DNA of 51,604 nucleotides from Lysobacterales bacterium. GTDB taxonomy: Bacteria; Pseudomonadota; Gammaproteobacteria; Xanthomonadales; Xanthomonadaceae. Where the stretch lies: the NCBI GenBank assembly GCA_017302035.1, contig JAFLEA010000016.1, forward strand, positions 1 through 51,604, read 5' to 3'. Positions 29,489-38,237 of the stretch are shown in pieces (within the stretch, counting starts at the first letter, position 1; each line of letters starts with the position of its first letter). The notes beneath the pieces were generated by a model, which saw only the letters and a program-made list of their open reading frames with translations, was not told the origin of the DNA and made no database searches. The position numbers and the translations under genes are program-made.

Positions 29489-30940
29489 ATTCCCCACTAT
29501 TTGACCCGTTCCCTGACCTCTGGACGGTGGTCGTTTCGCCAGCGTGTTCCCACCGACCTCCAGCGCGTGCTGGGGTGTCGCGTCATAAAACGGACGCTTC
29601 GCACGGGAGACCTTCCCGAGGCTAAGGTGCGCGCGGTGTGGCTGACGGCCGGTTATGCTCGTCTCTTCACACTGTTGAGGGACCAACGCGTGGACAAGCT
29701 GGGGAAGAAAGAGGCTGACGAGTTGGTTGCGCGACTGACCGCATCCAAGGATCTGCGGGATCTGACGCTGCACCGCAGCCGGGCGCCGGATGGGACCGTC
29801 ACAGAGCGCTGGCAGATGGACGACGAAAAAGACGTCCAACTGTTCCGCTCGATGCAAGAGATCTATGCAAAGGATCCCTTGCTCGAGGCCGTCCACACGC
29901 CGTTTCCGTCGCGGTCTTCGCCGGTGGCCAAGGCCGCCTTGGAGCCGTTGACCTTGGGCAAGGCCCGCGACGCTTGGCTGGCCACGCTGAAGGCCTCGAC
30001 GCTTCCCAAGACCTACACGATCAAGAAAACCGCTATTGAGTCATTGGTCCGCTTCCTAGGAGATAAGACCCAGCTCGCGACCATCCACCGGTCAGATCTG
30101 GCCAGGTGGTATCAGCACATGCGCCAAGAAGGCGCCTCCACACCCACGCTGACGAACAAACAAAGTTACGCAGGCGGGAAAGGGGGATTTTTTGATTGGG
30201 CGATGGCTTCGGGGTATTACCCCAAAGGGGATAACCCGGCCGCAGGGCACGTGAGCTATTCGACCCGTGAGAAGCGGTCGCGACGGAAGCTGGGCTTTAA
30301 GGCCTATGACCGGGAACAAATCCAAGCTCTATTCGCGCCTGAGGCCTTTGGGCATCTCTCGCATGCCGCGCGCTGGGCTGCACTGCTCGGTCTTTATACG
30401 GGCGCGCGGGCGTCGGAAGTCGGGCAGCTATTGGTGTCGGATGTGATCGAGGAAGAAGGCATCCTCTGCATCCGCATTTCAGACGAAGGGCCTCACCAGA
30501 AAGTGAAGACCGACGTCAGTCTTCGAACCGTGCCTGTCCACCCTGATCTCTTGGCATTGGGCTTCAAGGAGTGGGTGAACTCGCTAAAGGCGAAAGGCAG
30601 CAAGCGTCTCTTTCCAGCCGCGAAAGCGGATGCCAAGAATGGCCAGGGGAACTGGATTTCGAAGGCTTTCAGCCGCCACTTGGCGGTAGTAGGGAAGGGC
30701 TGGCCAGAGGCCAAGAGGGGCTTCCATTCCTTGCGAAAGACTTTCATCCAGGAGTTGCAGGGCGCTGGGGTCGTGTCCGAGTTGCGTGCGCAGATCGTTG
30801 GTCATGAGCTGGATGACGAGCACCACGGGACCTACAGTAGAGACTTCACGGTTGGTGAGAAGCTAAACGGATTGGGGTCTCATTCTCCCGGACTAGCAAT
30901 TCTTCGTTATCAATTGGAGTTGAGTAAGAAGCACGTCTGA
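29483..30940 (+). CDS. Tyrosine site-specific integrase (island integrase 1)
   Basis: A 485-residue integrase placed directly after attL. The N-terminal part (about 1-130) is DUF6538-like (MRIPHYLTRSLTSGRWSFRQ, then VPTDLQRVLG), followed by a SAM-like core-binding domain and the catalytic domain. Catalytic residues visible: Arg in LYTGARASEVGQL (near 308), HSLR in GFHSLRKTF (near 413), His in IVGHELDDEH, and the Tyr nucleophile in HGTYSRDF (near 450). There is no clear ribosome site. The ATG lies inside a small inverted repeat (29472-29488), which might hold translation low. Probably catalyses integration and excision at the tRNA-Ser site. Confidence 0.93.
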   Translation: MRIPHYLTRSLTSGRWSFRQRVPTDLQRVLGCRVIKRTLRTGDLPEAKVRAVWLTAGYARLFTLLRDQRVDKLGKKEADELVARLTASKDLRDLTLHRSRAPDGTVTERWQMDDEKDVQLFRSMQEIYAKDPLLEAVHTPFPSRSSPVAKAALEPLTLGKARDAWLATLKASTLPKTYTIKKTAIESLVRFLGDKTQLATIHRSDLARWYQHMRQEGASTPTLTNKQSYAGGKGGFFDWAMASGYYPKGDNPAAGHVSYSTREKRSRRKLGFKAYDREQIQALFAPEAFGHLSHAARWAALLGLYTGARASEVGQLLVSDVIEEEGILCIRISDEGPHQKVKTDVSLRTVPVHPDLLALGFKEWVNSLKAKGSKRLFPAAKADAKNGQGNWISKAFSRHLAVVGKGWPEAKRGFHSLRKTFIQELQGAGVVSELRAQIVGHELDDEHHGTYSRDFTVGEKLNGLGSHSPGLAILRYQLELSKKHV

Positions 30941-30994
30941 AAGAAATCGCGGGTCCAGCTTTTTGCATGGATTGAAATCTAGAGGGGGTATTCA

Positions 30995-32842
30995 ATGTGG
31001 ACCGATAACGAGACCGAACGCGATTTCCTGAACTTCTCTGGCGTGGCAGATACCATTGCCGAAATCATCGCGCAGGCTCAGGGCAAGCCGATTTCAATCG
31101 GCGTGTCCGGGCAATGGGGCAGGGGCAAGTCTTCGCTGATCAAACTGACACGAGCATCGTTGGCGGGTCGTTCTAAGAAGAGCGGTGATCGGGACTTTGT
31201 TTTCGTGGAGTTCAATGCGTGGCTTTATCAGGGCTATGACGATGCTCGGGCGGCATTGATGGACGTCATCGCCGAGAAGCTGCAGGAGGAAGCCGAAAAG
31301 CGGGGCAAGGGCAAGAGCAAGGTCCTGGAGTTCATCAAACGGATCAAGTGGTTTCGCGCAGCCAAGCTGGTAACTGGAGACGCCATTGCCTTGGCCTTGG
31401 GGCTGGCTCCAACCGGCCTGTTGGGCGGGCTCTGGCGCACGGCCAAAGGCATGGCCGATGGCGTGAGTCAAAAGGAGTTCGAGCAGGGTAAGGAGCAAGC
31501 CAAGGCAGCAGCCGACGAGGCAGGCTCCCTGCTGGGGCCTAAACCCGACGACTCCCCTCCTAAGGAAATTCAGGCGCTTCGCGATAGCTTTGAGGAAGCC
31601 CTAGAAGAGCTCGGTATCACGCTCGTCGTATTGATCGACGACTTGGACCGTTGCTTACCGCCCACCACCATCTCGACGCTCGAGGCTATCCGGCTCTTCC
31701 TGTTCTTAAAGAACACGGCGTTTGTGATCGCTGCCGATGATGGAATGATCAAGCACGCGGTGCGCAAGCATTTTGAGGGGCTTGAAGACGATACGCTGGT
31801 CACCAACTATTTCGACAAGCTGATTCAGGTGCCCATCCGTGTGCCCGCACTGGGGACGCAGGAAGTTCGTGCATACATGATGATGTTGTTCGTGGACAAC
31901 AGCGAGCTTGAAGCATCGGTCAAGGAGACTATCCACCAGAAGGTCGGAGAACGTCTCCGCCAGAGCTGGCTCGGAAAGCGCGTGGATCGTGCTTTCATCC
32001 AATCGCTGGAACTTGACCTTCCCCCTAGTTTGCTCGGGCAGCTGGACACAGCAGATCGGTTGGCGCCTTTGATGGTTGCCGCGTCGGACATTTCGGGCAA
32101 CCCGCGGCTCATTAAGCGGTTTCTCAACGCGCTTTCGATACGAATGACGATTTCGAAGGCTCAAGGAGTCGGCGTTGATGAGGCCGTTCTCGCTAAGTTG
32201 CTGCTGTTTGAGCGCTTGGGCGATCCAAAGGCTTACGGCCAACTCATTGCTTCGGTGAGCTCGCATGACAGTGGTCACCCAACGATCCTCGCGGAATGGG
32301 AGGAGAAGGCTGCCAGTGGTATTTCTGTTGAATTGGCTGCACCTTGGCAAGGGTCTTTCGTGCAAGAGTGGTTGACGTTGCCGCCTGCGTTAGCCAAAGA
32401 AGATCTTCGTGGCGCGCTATACGTTGGCCGGGAGCATGCGCCTCTGATCATGCCCGAAGACAGGCTGTCGTCAGACGCTGCGGACGTGTTGACTGGATTG
32501 CTGGCGAGCCCAGACATGGCGGGTGCACTGAAACCACGCTTGGCGGCCATCAGCCGTCCCGAGATTGCCATCATGATGGATCGCCTTTTGGATCGGGCTC
32601 GGCAGGAGCAACAGTGGGGCGTTCCAGAAATCTTGGAGGCTTGCTTGGTCGTTGGGGAGCACGATCCTGCCCAGGGGCTGCGTCTGGCGTCCTTCCTTCG
32701 TGATCGGCCGATCGCGCAAATCCAAGCCAGCATCGTGCCGAAGGTCGATGGCCAACCGTGGGCGGACAGTCTTTTCGAACACTGGCTCAAACAAGGGGTC
32801 GGTGGTCCAGCGAAGAAAGCAATCCAGCAAAGGACGAGCTGA
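30995..32842 (+). CDS. qatA: QatA, KAP-family P-loop NTPase
   Basis: First gene of a QatABCD anti-phage operon, 615 residues. The KAP NTPase has Walker A GQWGRGKSSL (residues 39-48), EFNAWLYQGYDDARAAL, and Walker B LVVLIDDLDRCLP near 208-221. A hydrophobic stretch (AIALALGLAPTGLLGGLW, about 129-146) sits between them, as in KAP proteins with inserted membrane segments. SGNPRLIKRFLNAL is the sensor-2-like arginine region. A strong GAGGGGG ribosome site precedes the ATG. It overlaps qatB by one base. The identification rests on motifs plus the exact gene order with qatB, a QueC-like and a TatD-like gene. Confidence 0.9.
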   Translation: MWTDNETERDFLNFSGVADTIAEIIAQAQGKPISIGVSGQWGRGKSSLIKLTRASLAGRSKKSGDRDFVFVEFNAWLYQGYDDARAALMDVIAEKLQEEAEKRGKGKSKVLEFIKRIKWFRAAKLVTGDAIALALGLAPTGLLGGLWRTAKGMADGVSQKEFEQGKEQAKAAADEAGSLLGPKPDDSPPKEIQALRDSFEEALEELGITLVVLIDDLDRCLPPTTISTLEAIRLFLFLKNTAFVIAADDGMIKHAVRKHFEGLEDDTLVTNYFDKLIQVPIRVPALGTQEVRAYMMMLFVDNSELEASVKETIHQKVGERLRQSWLGKRVDRAFIQSLELDLPPSLLGQLDTADRLAPLMVAASDISGNPRLIKRFLNALSIRMTISKAQGVGVDEAVLAKLLLFERLGDPKAYGQLIASVSSHDSGHPTILAEWEEKAASGISVELAAPWQGSFVQEWLTLPPALAKEDLRGALYVGREHAPLIMPEDRLSSDAADVLTGLLASPDMAGALKPRLAAISRPEIAIMMDRLLDRARQEQQWGVPEILEACLVVGEHDPAQGLRLASFLRDRPIAQIQASIVPKVDGQPWADSLFEHWLKQGVGGPAKKAIQQRTS

Positions 32843-33690
32843 TGGGAACCTCTCAGAGCAGTAAAGGGCCAGGGTCGGGCGTGCCGATGATTCCACCGTG
32901 GGCGGACGGCTCGGCGCCTGGCGGTCCACCTGGGGATGATCCTGGGCAGGGCGGACAACAAGGACAAGACGGACAGCCGGCTGAAACTCCCACGCCCACT
33001 CCCACCCCGACGGCACCACCGGGTAGGTGGGGGACGACCCGCAGGAACTTGGGGGACTACGCGCAAACCGGCGACAGCAGGTCGATGCGTAGGGCGCTGA
33101 AAGGATATGTGCGCAGCGGGTATGGAGGATCCGGCACAGCGTCTCGCCGGATGGGCAGCACAGCAACCACCGCAGGGACCCTGTCTACAGCTCTCAGCAG
33201 CTTGGCCGGAGGGGCGACGCCCGATCCCAGTGCGGTGTTGGATCGCGCTTTGCTGGTCGGACGCAACGCCGACGAGATCATGGATGCGATCGTCGAAGCC
33301 GTGCGGCCGGTGGATGGCACCCAAGATGCGGAAGCCTCACGAGCAGCGATTCGAGACGCTTTGTCCGAGCTCTTGGCGCGCTACGAGAACGCCAACCTGC
33401 TGCAGCTGACGGACGAGCAGCGGGAATTCGCGATTGAGCGTTTCACGGCAAACGACGTCGTTCGTCGGTTCGAGCTCGATACGGGCCAAGTCATCATCGA
33501 AAAGGCGCCTACCACTACCATGGGTTTGGCGAGGCTGAAGGAGATTCGCAGCTACATCAAGCAGGCGGTGTCAGCTTCTTTTCGGGCGTTAAAGCAGGCA
33601 GGTCGCCAACTGAATTCCGGCAGGGTCACCCAAGTGGTGAGGGACGCGCTACGGGAGACATTCACGGTGTTCGAGGAGTATGTATCTTGA
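32842..33690 (+). CDS. qatB: QatB
   Basis: A 282-residue protein of the Qat system. The first ~75 residues are low-complexity: Gly/Pro/Gln-rich, with a Pro-Thr run (PTPTPTPTAPPGRWG). The part RNLGDYAQTGDSRSMRRALKG followed by YGGSGTASRRMGSTATTAGT resembles QatB, and helices follow to the end. No catalytic motif is visible. Its ATG overlaps the qatA stop by one base, and its stop overlaps the qatC start by three. Biochemical role unknown; required in the described Qat system. Confidence 0.85.
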   Translation: MGTSQSSKGPGSGVPMIPPWADGSAPGGPPGDDPGQGGQQGQDGQPAETPTPTPTPTAPPGRWGTTRRNLGDYAQTGDSRSMRRALKGYVRSGYGGSGTASRRMGSTATTAGTLSTALSSLAGGATPDPSAVLDRALLVGRNADEIMDAIVEAVRPVDGTQDAEASRAAIRDALSELLARYENANLLQLTDEQREFAIERFTANDVVRRFELDTGQVIIEKAPTTTMGLARLKEIRSYIKQAVSASFRALKQAGRQLNSGRVTQVVRDALRETFTVFEEYVS

Positions 33691-34964
33691 AGATCTTCTG
33701 TGCACCGAAGGGCTGTCCGGTCCCGCAAGGCCACGATCTAGAGGTTCTGCTCTACGGCCAGCGCAACCGGTCTAATGATCGCCAGGGCAGTGCGGGAGAA
33801 GCCGTGCAGCGGGAAATCTTCCGCGCTGGACTACTGCCGGATCAACGCGCCTGGGACTTACTCTCGTTGGCATTGGCGGTGGTGACGGCAGACGTCTCGG
33901 TGACGCGCAGTGACAGCCCGGATGGGTGGACGCGCCAGATAGATCTGGTCGTTGCCGTTTCGGATCCGGGCTTCTGGTCCACCCAATCCGATGCCATCCA
34001 AGCAATGCTGGGCTTTCTGTCCACGGATCGCTGGAACATCAGTTTTGTTGAAGGTGGGCACACACCCAGAGCACCATCGAAGTTGGTTCGCCCCAAGGAA
34101 GACTGCGTCGTGTTGCTCTCCGGGGGACTGGACAGCTTGGTCGGTGCGATCGACTTGGTGGAAGAGGGCTATTCGCCCATGGCTGTGAGCAATGTGGTCC
34201 GAGGCGATGCGGACAATCAGAACGTGTTCGCTGAGCGTATCGGTGGAGGCCTTAAACACTTAGCTCTCAATCACAACGCTACCCCACCGTGGGACAAGGA
34301 AGATTCACAGCGTGCTCGATCCATCATCTTTTTAGCATTCGCCGTTGTCGCGGCAACCACGCTCGAGCGCTATCACGAAGGCGAGGAAGTTCCCGTGTTT
34401 GTCTGCGAGAACGGATTCATCGCCCTTAATCCATCTCTCACCCACACACGGTTGGGCAGCCTGAGCACCCGCACGGCGCATCCGGAGTTCTTGAGCCGGC
34501 TGCGCGATCTTCTGGCCGTAGCGGGCCTGAGAATTCAGCTGGAGAACCCTTACGAAGACAAGACGAAGGGTCAGATGTTGAATGAATGCAAGGATCAAGC
34601 CTTGTTGGAAGAACTTGCTCTATCTTCCGTCAGTTGTGGCCGCTACCGCGTGTTTGGTTACCAGCATTGCGGGCGCTGCGTTCCTTGTCAGGTCCGTCGG
34701 GCGGCCATCAATGCGTGGGAGCACGTGGACGGCACGGGCTACAAGTTCAAGAAACTGGGTAAGAAGGACACCGATCACGCGAAGTTCGATGACGTAAGAT
34801 CCGTCGCCATGGCCATTGCCGAAGTGAAGGCAGATGGGATCGATGCTTGGCTCTCTTCCTCCTTGTCGTATCCGCGGATGGGGGGCAGGGCACCACGCCG
34901 AGCGCTCGTGCAGCGCGGGCTCGCTGAGCTTGAGAGCCTGCACGCCGTGCTTGGTGTGACGTGA
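33687..34964 (+). CDS. qatC: QatC, QueC-like PP-loop protein
   Basis: A 425-residue QueC-like enzyme. The PP-loop ATP motif SGGLDS is at residues 145-150. Four cysteines near the end (C317, C328, C331, C334 in CGRYRVFGYQHCGRCVPC) would bind zinc, as in QueC, which makes the 7-cyano-7-deazaguanine nucleobase. An N-terminal ~135-residue extension absent from QueC is typical of the defence version. The start is TTG (TTGA overlap with the qatB stop), the only start that keeps the coupling. It overlaps qatD by four bases. Possibly modifies a protein or nucleic acid during phage defence. Confidence 0.9.
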   Translation: MKIFCAPKGCPVPQGHDLEVLLYGQRNRSNDRQGSAGEAVQREIFRAGLLPDQRAWDLLSLALAVVTADVSVTRSDSPDGWTRQIDLVVAVSDPGFWSTQSDAIQAMLGFLSTDRWNISFVEGGHTPRAPSKLVRPKEDCVVLLSGGLDSLVGAIDLVEEGYSPMAVSNVVRGDADNQNVFAERIGGGLKHLALNHNATPPWDKEDSQRARSIIFLAFAVVAATTLERYHEGEEVPVFVCENGFIALNPSLTHTRLGSLSTRTAHPEFLSRLRDLLAVAGLRIQLENPYEDKTKGQMLNECKDQALLEELALSSVSCGRYRVFGYQHCGRCVPCQVRRAAINAWEHVDGTGYKFKKLGKKDTDHAKFDDVRSVAMAIAEVKADGIDAWLSSSLSYPRMGGRAPRRALVQRGLAELESLHAVLGVT

Positions 34965-35698
34965 TCGACTTTCATTGCCACTTGGATCTGTATCCGGATC
35001 CGCAAGCGGTCGCCGCGGCGTGCCAGGAGCGGGGCCTCTACGTCCTGTCGGTCACCACCACGCCATCGGCTTGGAATGGCACCTCGGCCTTGGCGTTGGG
35101 CAAGAGCCGTATCAGAACCGCCTTGGGGCTTCATCCCCAAGTGGCCCATCTGCGCAAGTCGGAGCTGCCGCTCTTCGAGAAGTTGGTGGGGCAGACGCGC
35201 TACGTGGGCGAGATTGGGTTGGATGGGGCGCCTGAGTTCAAGCCCCACTGGAATGACCAAATGGAAGTCTTCGAGCGAATCCTTACAGCCTGCTCCAACG
35301 CGCAGGGCAAGATTCTCTCGTTACATAGCCGCCGCGCGAGCAAAGACGTTCTGAGTCGTCTGGCAGAGCATCCGAGGGCTGGAATTCCAATCCTTCATTG
35401 GTTCAGCGGCACGGCGAAAGAGGTCGACAGGGCCGTTGAGCAGGGGTGCTGGTTCAGTGTGGGCCCGGCGATGTTAAGCAGCTCGAAAGGTCGCTCCCTA
35501 GTGGAACGTATGCCGCACGATCGCATCCTGACTGAGTCAGACGGTCCATTTGCGCAGCTAGAAGGACGTTCCATCTTGCCCTGGGAGGCTTCCTGGGCCG
35601 TGCTCGGTTTAAGTGACGCGTGGGCGGTGCCTCCGGCGGAAGTGGAGCAGCGACTTGCCCAAAATCTTGCGCGCCTAGGCTCCGCTTCTCTAGGCTAA
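34961..35698 (+). CDS. qatD: QatD, TatD-family metal-dependent nuclease
   Basis: A 245-residue TatD-like protein and last gene of the Qat operon. All metal ligands are in place: H5 and H7 (DFHCHLD), E84 (GEIGLDG), H122 (LHSRRA), H146 (HWFSG) and D194 (TESDGPF). TatD proteins are 3'-5' DNA exonucleases, so this is the likely nuclease effector. The GTG start overlaps the qatC stop (GTGA). Four consecutive 1-4 base overlaps bind the operon into one translational unit. Confidence 0.92.
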   Translation: MIDFHCHLDLYPDPQAVAAACQERGLYVLSVTTTPSAWNGTSALALGKSRIRTALGLHPQVAHLRKSELPLFEKLVGQTRYVGEIGLDGAPEFKPHWNDQMEVFERILTACSNAQGKILSLHSRRASKDVLSRLAEHPRAGIPILHWFSGTAKEVDRAVEQGCWFSVGPAMLSSSKGRSLVERMPHDRILTESDGPFAQLEGRSILPWEASWAVLGLSDAWAVPPAEVEQRLAQNLARLGSASLG

Positions 35699-35796
35699 GA
35701 TTGGGATGGTCAGCCTTCGGCTCGCTTCTTTGCTGCTCGACTCTTGAGTGAGTAGCCGCTGGCTTACTGGCGCTAAACAGTGCCCAGACCCCGCTC

Positions 35797-35825
35797 TTGC
35801 AAAACGAAATTTGCAAGGCTATAGT
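35797..35825 (+). promoter_or_regulatory. Promoter with embedded operator for the XRE-ImmA gene; leaderless
   Basis: TTGCAA (35797-35802) and TATAGT (35820-35825) are exactly 17 bases apart. TTGCAAA (35797-35803) and TTTGCAA (35810-35816) form a perfect inverted repeat with a six-base centre, covering the -35 and spacer. The ATG at 35832 is six bases after the -10, so transcription should start at or next to the start codon. The likely binder is the encoded XRE protein (autorepression). Confidence 0.65.
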
Positions 35826-35831
35826 GTTCGT

Positions 35832-36983
35832 ATGACTGCTCATGCATCCGTCCCTGACCCGGCCAAAGCGCTGGGCGCACGCCTTTCTTTCGCTCGCGAT
35901 GCCGCCGGTCTCACGCAGGAGAAGTTGAGCGCAATGCTCGGTTTTTCCGATCGCCAGACATTGTCGAGCATCGAAAACGGGCAGCGCCGCATCCAGCCCG
36001 ATGAGTTGGAAAAGATAAGCCAGGTCGTGGGTAAGCCCGTTGACTGGTTCTTGGATCCGTTTGTAATCGCTGGCGAAGGCGCGTTTTCTTGGCGTGTTAG
36101 CCCCTCTTTAGCCAAGGAAGACTTGGATGCGTTTGAGTCTCGGACAGGCAAGTGGATTGGGCTATTGCGGTTTCTGAAATCAAGCATGGGGACGCAAGAG
36201 CGCCTTCTTGCTGAAAGTTTGGAAGTCGACGCGAACATGCGTTTTGAAGAAGTTTGCGCGATGGGTGAACGCGTTGGAAAAATGTTGGATTTGGGCGCCA
36301 TTCCTGCCGAGCGCTTGGTTGAGAGAATTGAAGAACGGCTAGATATACCAGTGCTGTATTTTGATGGACATGCGGCAGCGGGTGATATCTCTGGTGCGAT
36401 GTGCAAGATGCGAAACTTTCGCGCAATTCTGATCAATCGGTCGGAACCTCGAGCAAGACGGAGTTTCGATGCGGCGCACGAGTTGTTTCATGCCCTGACT
36501 TGGTATGTTCTCACGCCAGAGCATCGCGAGAGTTCGGAGCCAACCGATGATTCAAGCAGGCTGACGGGGTCAAAAAAGAAGGCGCTACGTATCGAGCGAT
36601 TGGCTGATAATTTTGCCGCCGGCCTCTTGATGCCGAGAAGCAGTCTTGAGCGGGTAGTCGAGCCGGCTCGTGCTGGCGATATTGATCACTTGGTGGAGGT
36701 GGCTCACTTGTTGCAGGTTTCTTATGCCTCGCTCGCATTTCGCCTGTTTAATGCAGGGATGATTGAGCGAGACACCTGCGTGGCGTTGAAGGCTAAGCGT
36801 GGCATTCGCAATCAAGATCCGCGTCCGAAGCCTTTTTCCATGACTTTTGTTAAGTTGTTGGCATCCGGAATTGATGATGGTCATGTGTCTGCGCGTAGAG
36901 CTGCAGGTGCATTGGGTATGACGTTGCCGCAACTGGTTCAATTGTTCGAGCAATACGACTTCCATCCACCTTTTGATGTTTGA
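35832..36983 (+). CDS. XRE-ImmA/IrrE protein (HTH plus zinc peptidase)
   Basis: A 383-residue protein. The N-terminal XRE helix-turn-helix covers about residues 11-72 (LGARLSFARDAAGLTQEKLS, SIENGQRRI). A C-terminal ImmA/IrrE (DUF955) domain holds the zinc site HELFH at 216-220 and a second part, ADNFAAGLLMPRS, that supplies the third ligand region. Such proteins are antitoxins, or anti-repressor proteases that cleave a repressor in response to a signal. Codon use is strikingly AT-rich compared with neighbours, pointing to recent transfer. The PIN-like gene starts at or just after its stop. Confidence 0.9.
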   Translation: MTAHASVPDPAKALGARLSFARDAAGLTQEKLSAMLGFSDRQTLSSIENGQRRIQPDELEKISQVVGKPVDWFLDPFVIAGEGAFSWRVSPSLAKEDLDAFESRTGKWIGLLRFLKSSMGTQERLLAESLEVDANMRFEEVCAMGERVGKMLDLGAIPAERLVERIEERLDIPVLYFDGHAAAGDISGAMCKMRNFRAILINRSEPRARRSFDAAHELFHALTWYVLTPEHRESSEPTDDSSRLTGSKKKALRIERLADNFAAGLLMPRSSLERVVEPARAGDIDHLVEVAHLLQVSYASLAFRLFNAGMIERDTCVALKAKRGIRNQDPRPKPFSMTFVKLLASGIDDGHVSARRAAGALGMTLPQLVQLFEQYDFHPPFDV

Positions 36984-37505
36984 GTGGCACGGATGCCCAA
37001 GACTCGAGTTTTTGTCGATACTTGCATCATCATTGAAGCATTCCAAACCAGCACTTGGTCAAGTTTGTGTGAGCGATACGATGTCGAGACCGTGGAGAAA
37101 TGCGTTGAGGAGTGCTCGACTGGTGACGTGACATTGCCAGATCGGGCAAACATTCCCGAGGCGCGTTTACGGGCTGATTTGGCGAAGATCCATGCGGTAT
37201 CCACGAAAGATTTGATGGCGCTCACCGAGATCGCCGGCCTGCCAGTTATTGACGAGGGCGAGCGCCATCTGATGGCATGGCTTTATGCCAATCGGCCGAA
37301 GAATGTAGCTGTGCTTGTATCAACTTCAGACCGGGCGGCTGTTCGCGCTGCACATGTTCTACGGTTGTTAGACCAAGTTCGTTCCTTGGAATTTCTTTTA
37401 AAGAACGCGGGCGTGAGCCCAAAAAAGATCGAAAAACTGCGTAAGCATTTCTTGGACGAGTGGATGATTCAGGCGCGCACGCGCATCGTCATGAACGTGC
37501 TTTGA
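36984..37505 (+). CDS. PIN-like domain protein, candidate toxin
   Basis: A protein of about 173 residues with the outline of a PIN ribonuclease. FVDTCIIIEAF carries the first acidic residue (D9 counted from the ATG at 36993). E40 in the next helix, DEGERHLMAW near 87-96 and LVSTSDRAAVRAA (D113) give the remaining acids. The GTG at 36984 follows the XRE-ImmA stop directly, and ATG at 36993 is an alternative. Pairing with an XRE-ImmA gene suggests a toxin-antitoxin or regulated-effector pair. AT-rich like its partner. Confidence 0.65.
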   Translation: MARMPKTRVFVDTCIIIEAFQTSTWSSLCERYDVETVEKCVEECSTGDVTLPDRANIPEARLRADLAKIHAVSTKDLMALTEIAGLPVIDEGERHLMAWLYANRPKNVAVLVSTSDRAAVRAAHVLRLLDQVRSLEFLLKNAGVSPKKIEKLRKHFLDEWMIQARTRIVMNVL

Positions 37506-37750
37506 AGGGAATCATCGAGCTTCGCGCTCCGTTAAGAAGAATAGGGCGCTAGTAGTGGGGGCGCATGCTTGGCTTGCGAAGATAATCCGTAATCCGCCGC
37601 CTTGACACGATGGTTTTCGAAGCGCTGAACTGAGCATTTAGATACGGGCGTGTGCATCGCACACCTCGCGGCTTAGTTTCTAATTGTGCTCGCTCCCGGA
37701 TGATGACATGCCCATCATCAAATCTGTTTCGAAAGAGGTCGACGTAACAT
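37506..37750. other. Intergenic region before the H-NS-like gene
   Basis: No gene is supported in these 245 bases. A short open frame on the minus strand (37549-37782) crosses into the H-NS-like gene and looks like a shadow. The promoter for the next gene should lie here. Confidence 0.4.
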
Positions 37751-38152
37751 ATGAGTAAGCTCACCTTGGACTCCATTGCCACCGCCCGCGCTAAGCTCTA
37801 GCAAGAGCTCCGAGGTCTTGAAGAGCAGGAGACCCAGCTCCGCCAGCAGCAGGCCACCGATGCTTTCGGTGACGTAATGAGCCTGCTGGGCCAATACGGG
37901 CAGCACTTCAGCGCCAAACAGAAGGCCGAGGTTGTGGCCGCTGTTGGTGCCAGCAGCCCGAGCCGCTTCAAGGCGCCGGCAGCGAGCGGGAAGAAGGAAG
38001 TCGCCCCCAAATATTGGCTCCCCCACTCGGGCGAGACCTGGACGGGGCGCGGCCGGACTCCGCGGGCTTTCGCTGCCTGGGAAGGCACGGCAGCCTATAA
38101 GGAGTGGAAGGCGAACCACCCGGATGAGAAGTTCCCGAAGTTTCCGGGATAA
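37751..38152 (+). pseudogene. H-NS-family nucleoid protein with amber codon at position 17
   Basis: A 134-codon frame coding for an H-NS-like protein, interrupted by TAG at 37799-37801. Before it lies MSKLTLDSIATARAKL. After it the typical coiled dimerisation segment continues (QELRGLEEQETQLRQQQA), and the C-terminal DNA-binding motif is intact (GETWTGRGRTPRAFAAWEG). No other damage is seen. Restart at ATG 37877 would give a 91-residue product lacking most of the N-terminal oligomerisation part but keeping the DNA-binding part. It may be a recent pseudogene, a suppressible gene, or a source of a short antagonist. Confidence 0.8.
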
Positions 38153-38173
38153 GGGCGCGGAACCATATCCAAG

Positions 38174-38200
38174 AAAAAGGCCCCGGATGCGGGCTCTTTT
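38174..38200. terminator. Bidirectional terminator after the H-NS-like gene
   Basis: GCCC (38180-38183) and GGGC (38191-38194) enclose CGGATGC, flanked by AAAAA on the left and TCTTTT on the right. It can end both the H-NS transcript and the leftward trio. Confidence 0.6.
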
Positions 38201-38237
38201 CGTTGAACGACCGAGGGCCGTGTTCACCTCATGATGC

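Noticed and set aside
37549-37782. 77-codon minus-strand frame before the H-NS-like gene
   Set aside because: No ribosome site, composition unlike a protein, overlaps the start of the H-NS-like gene.
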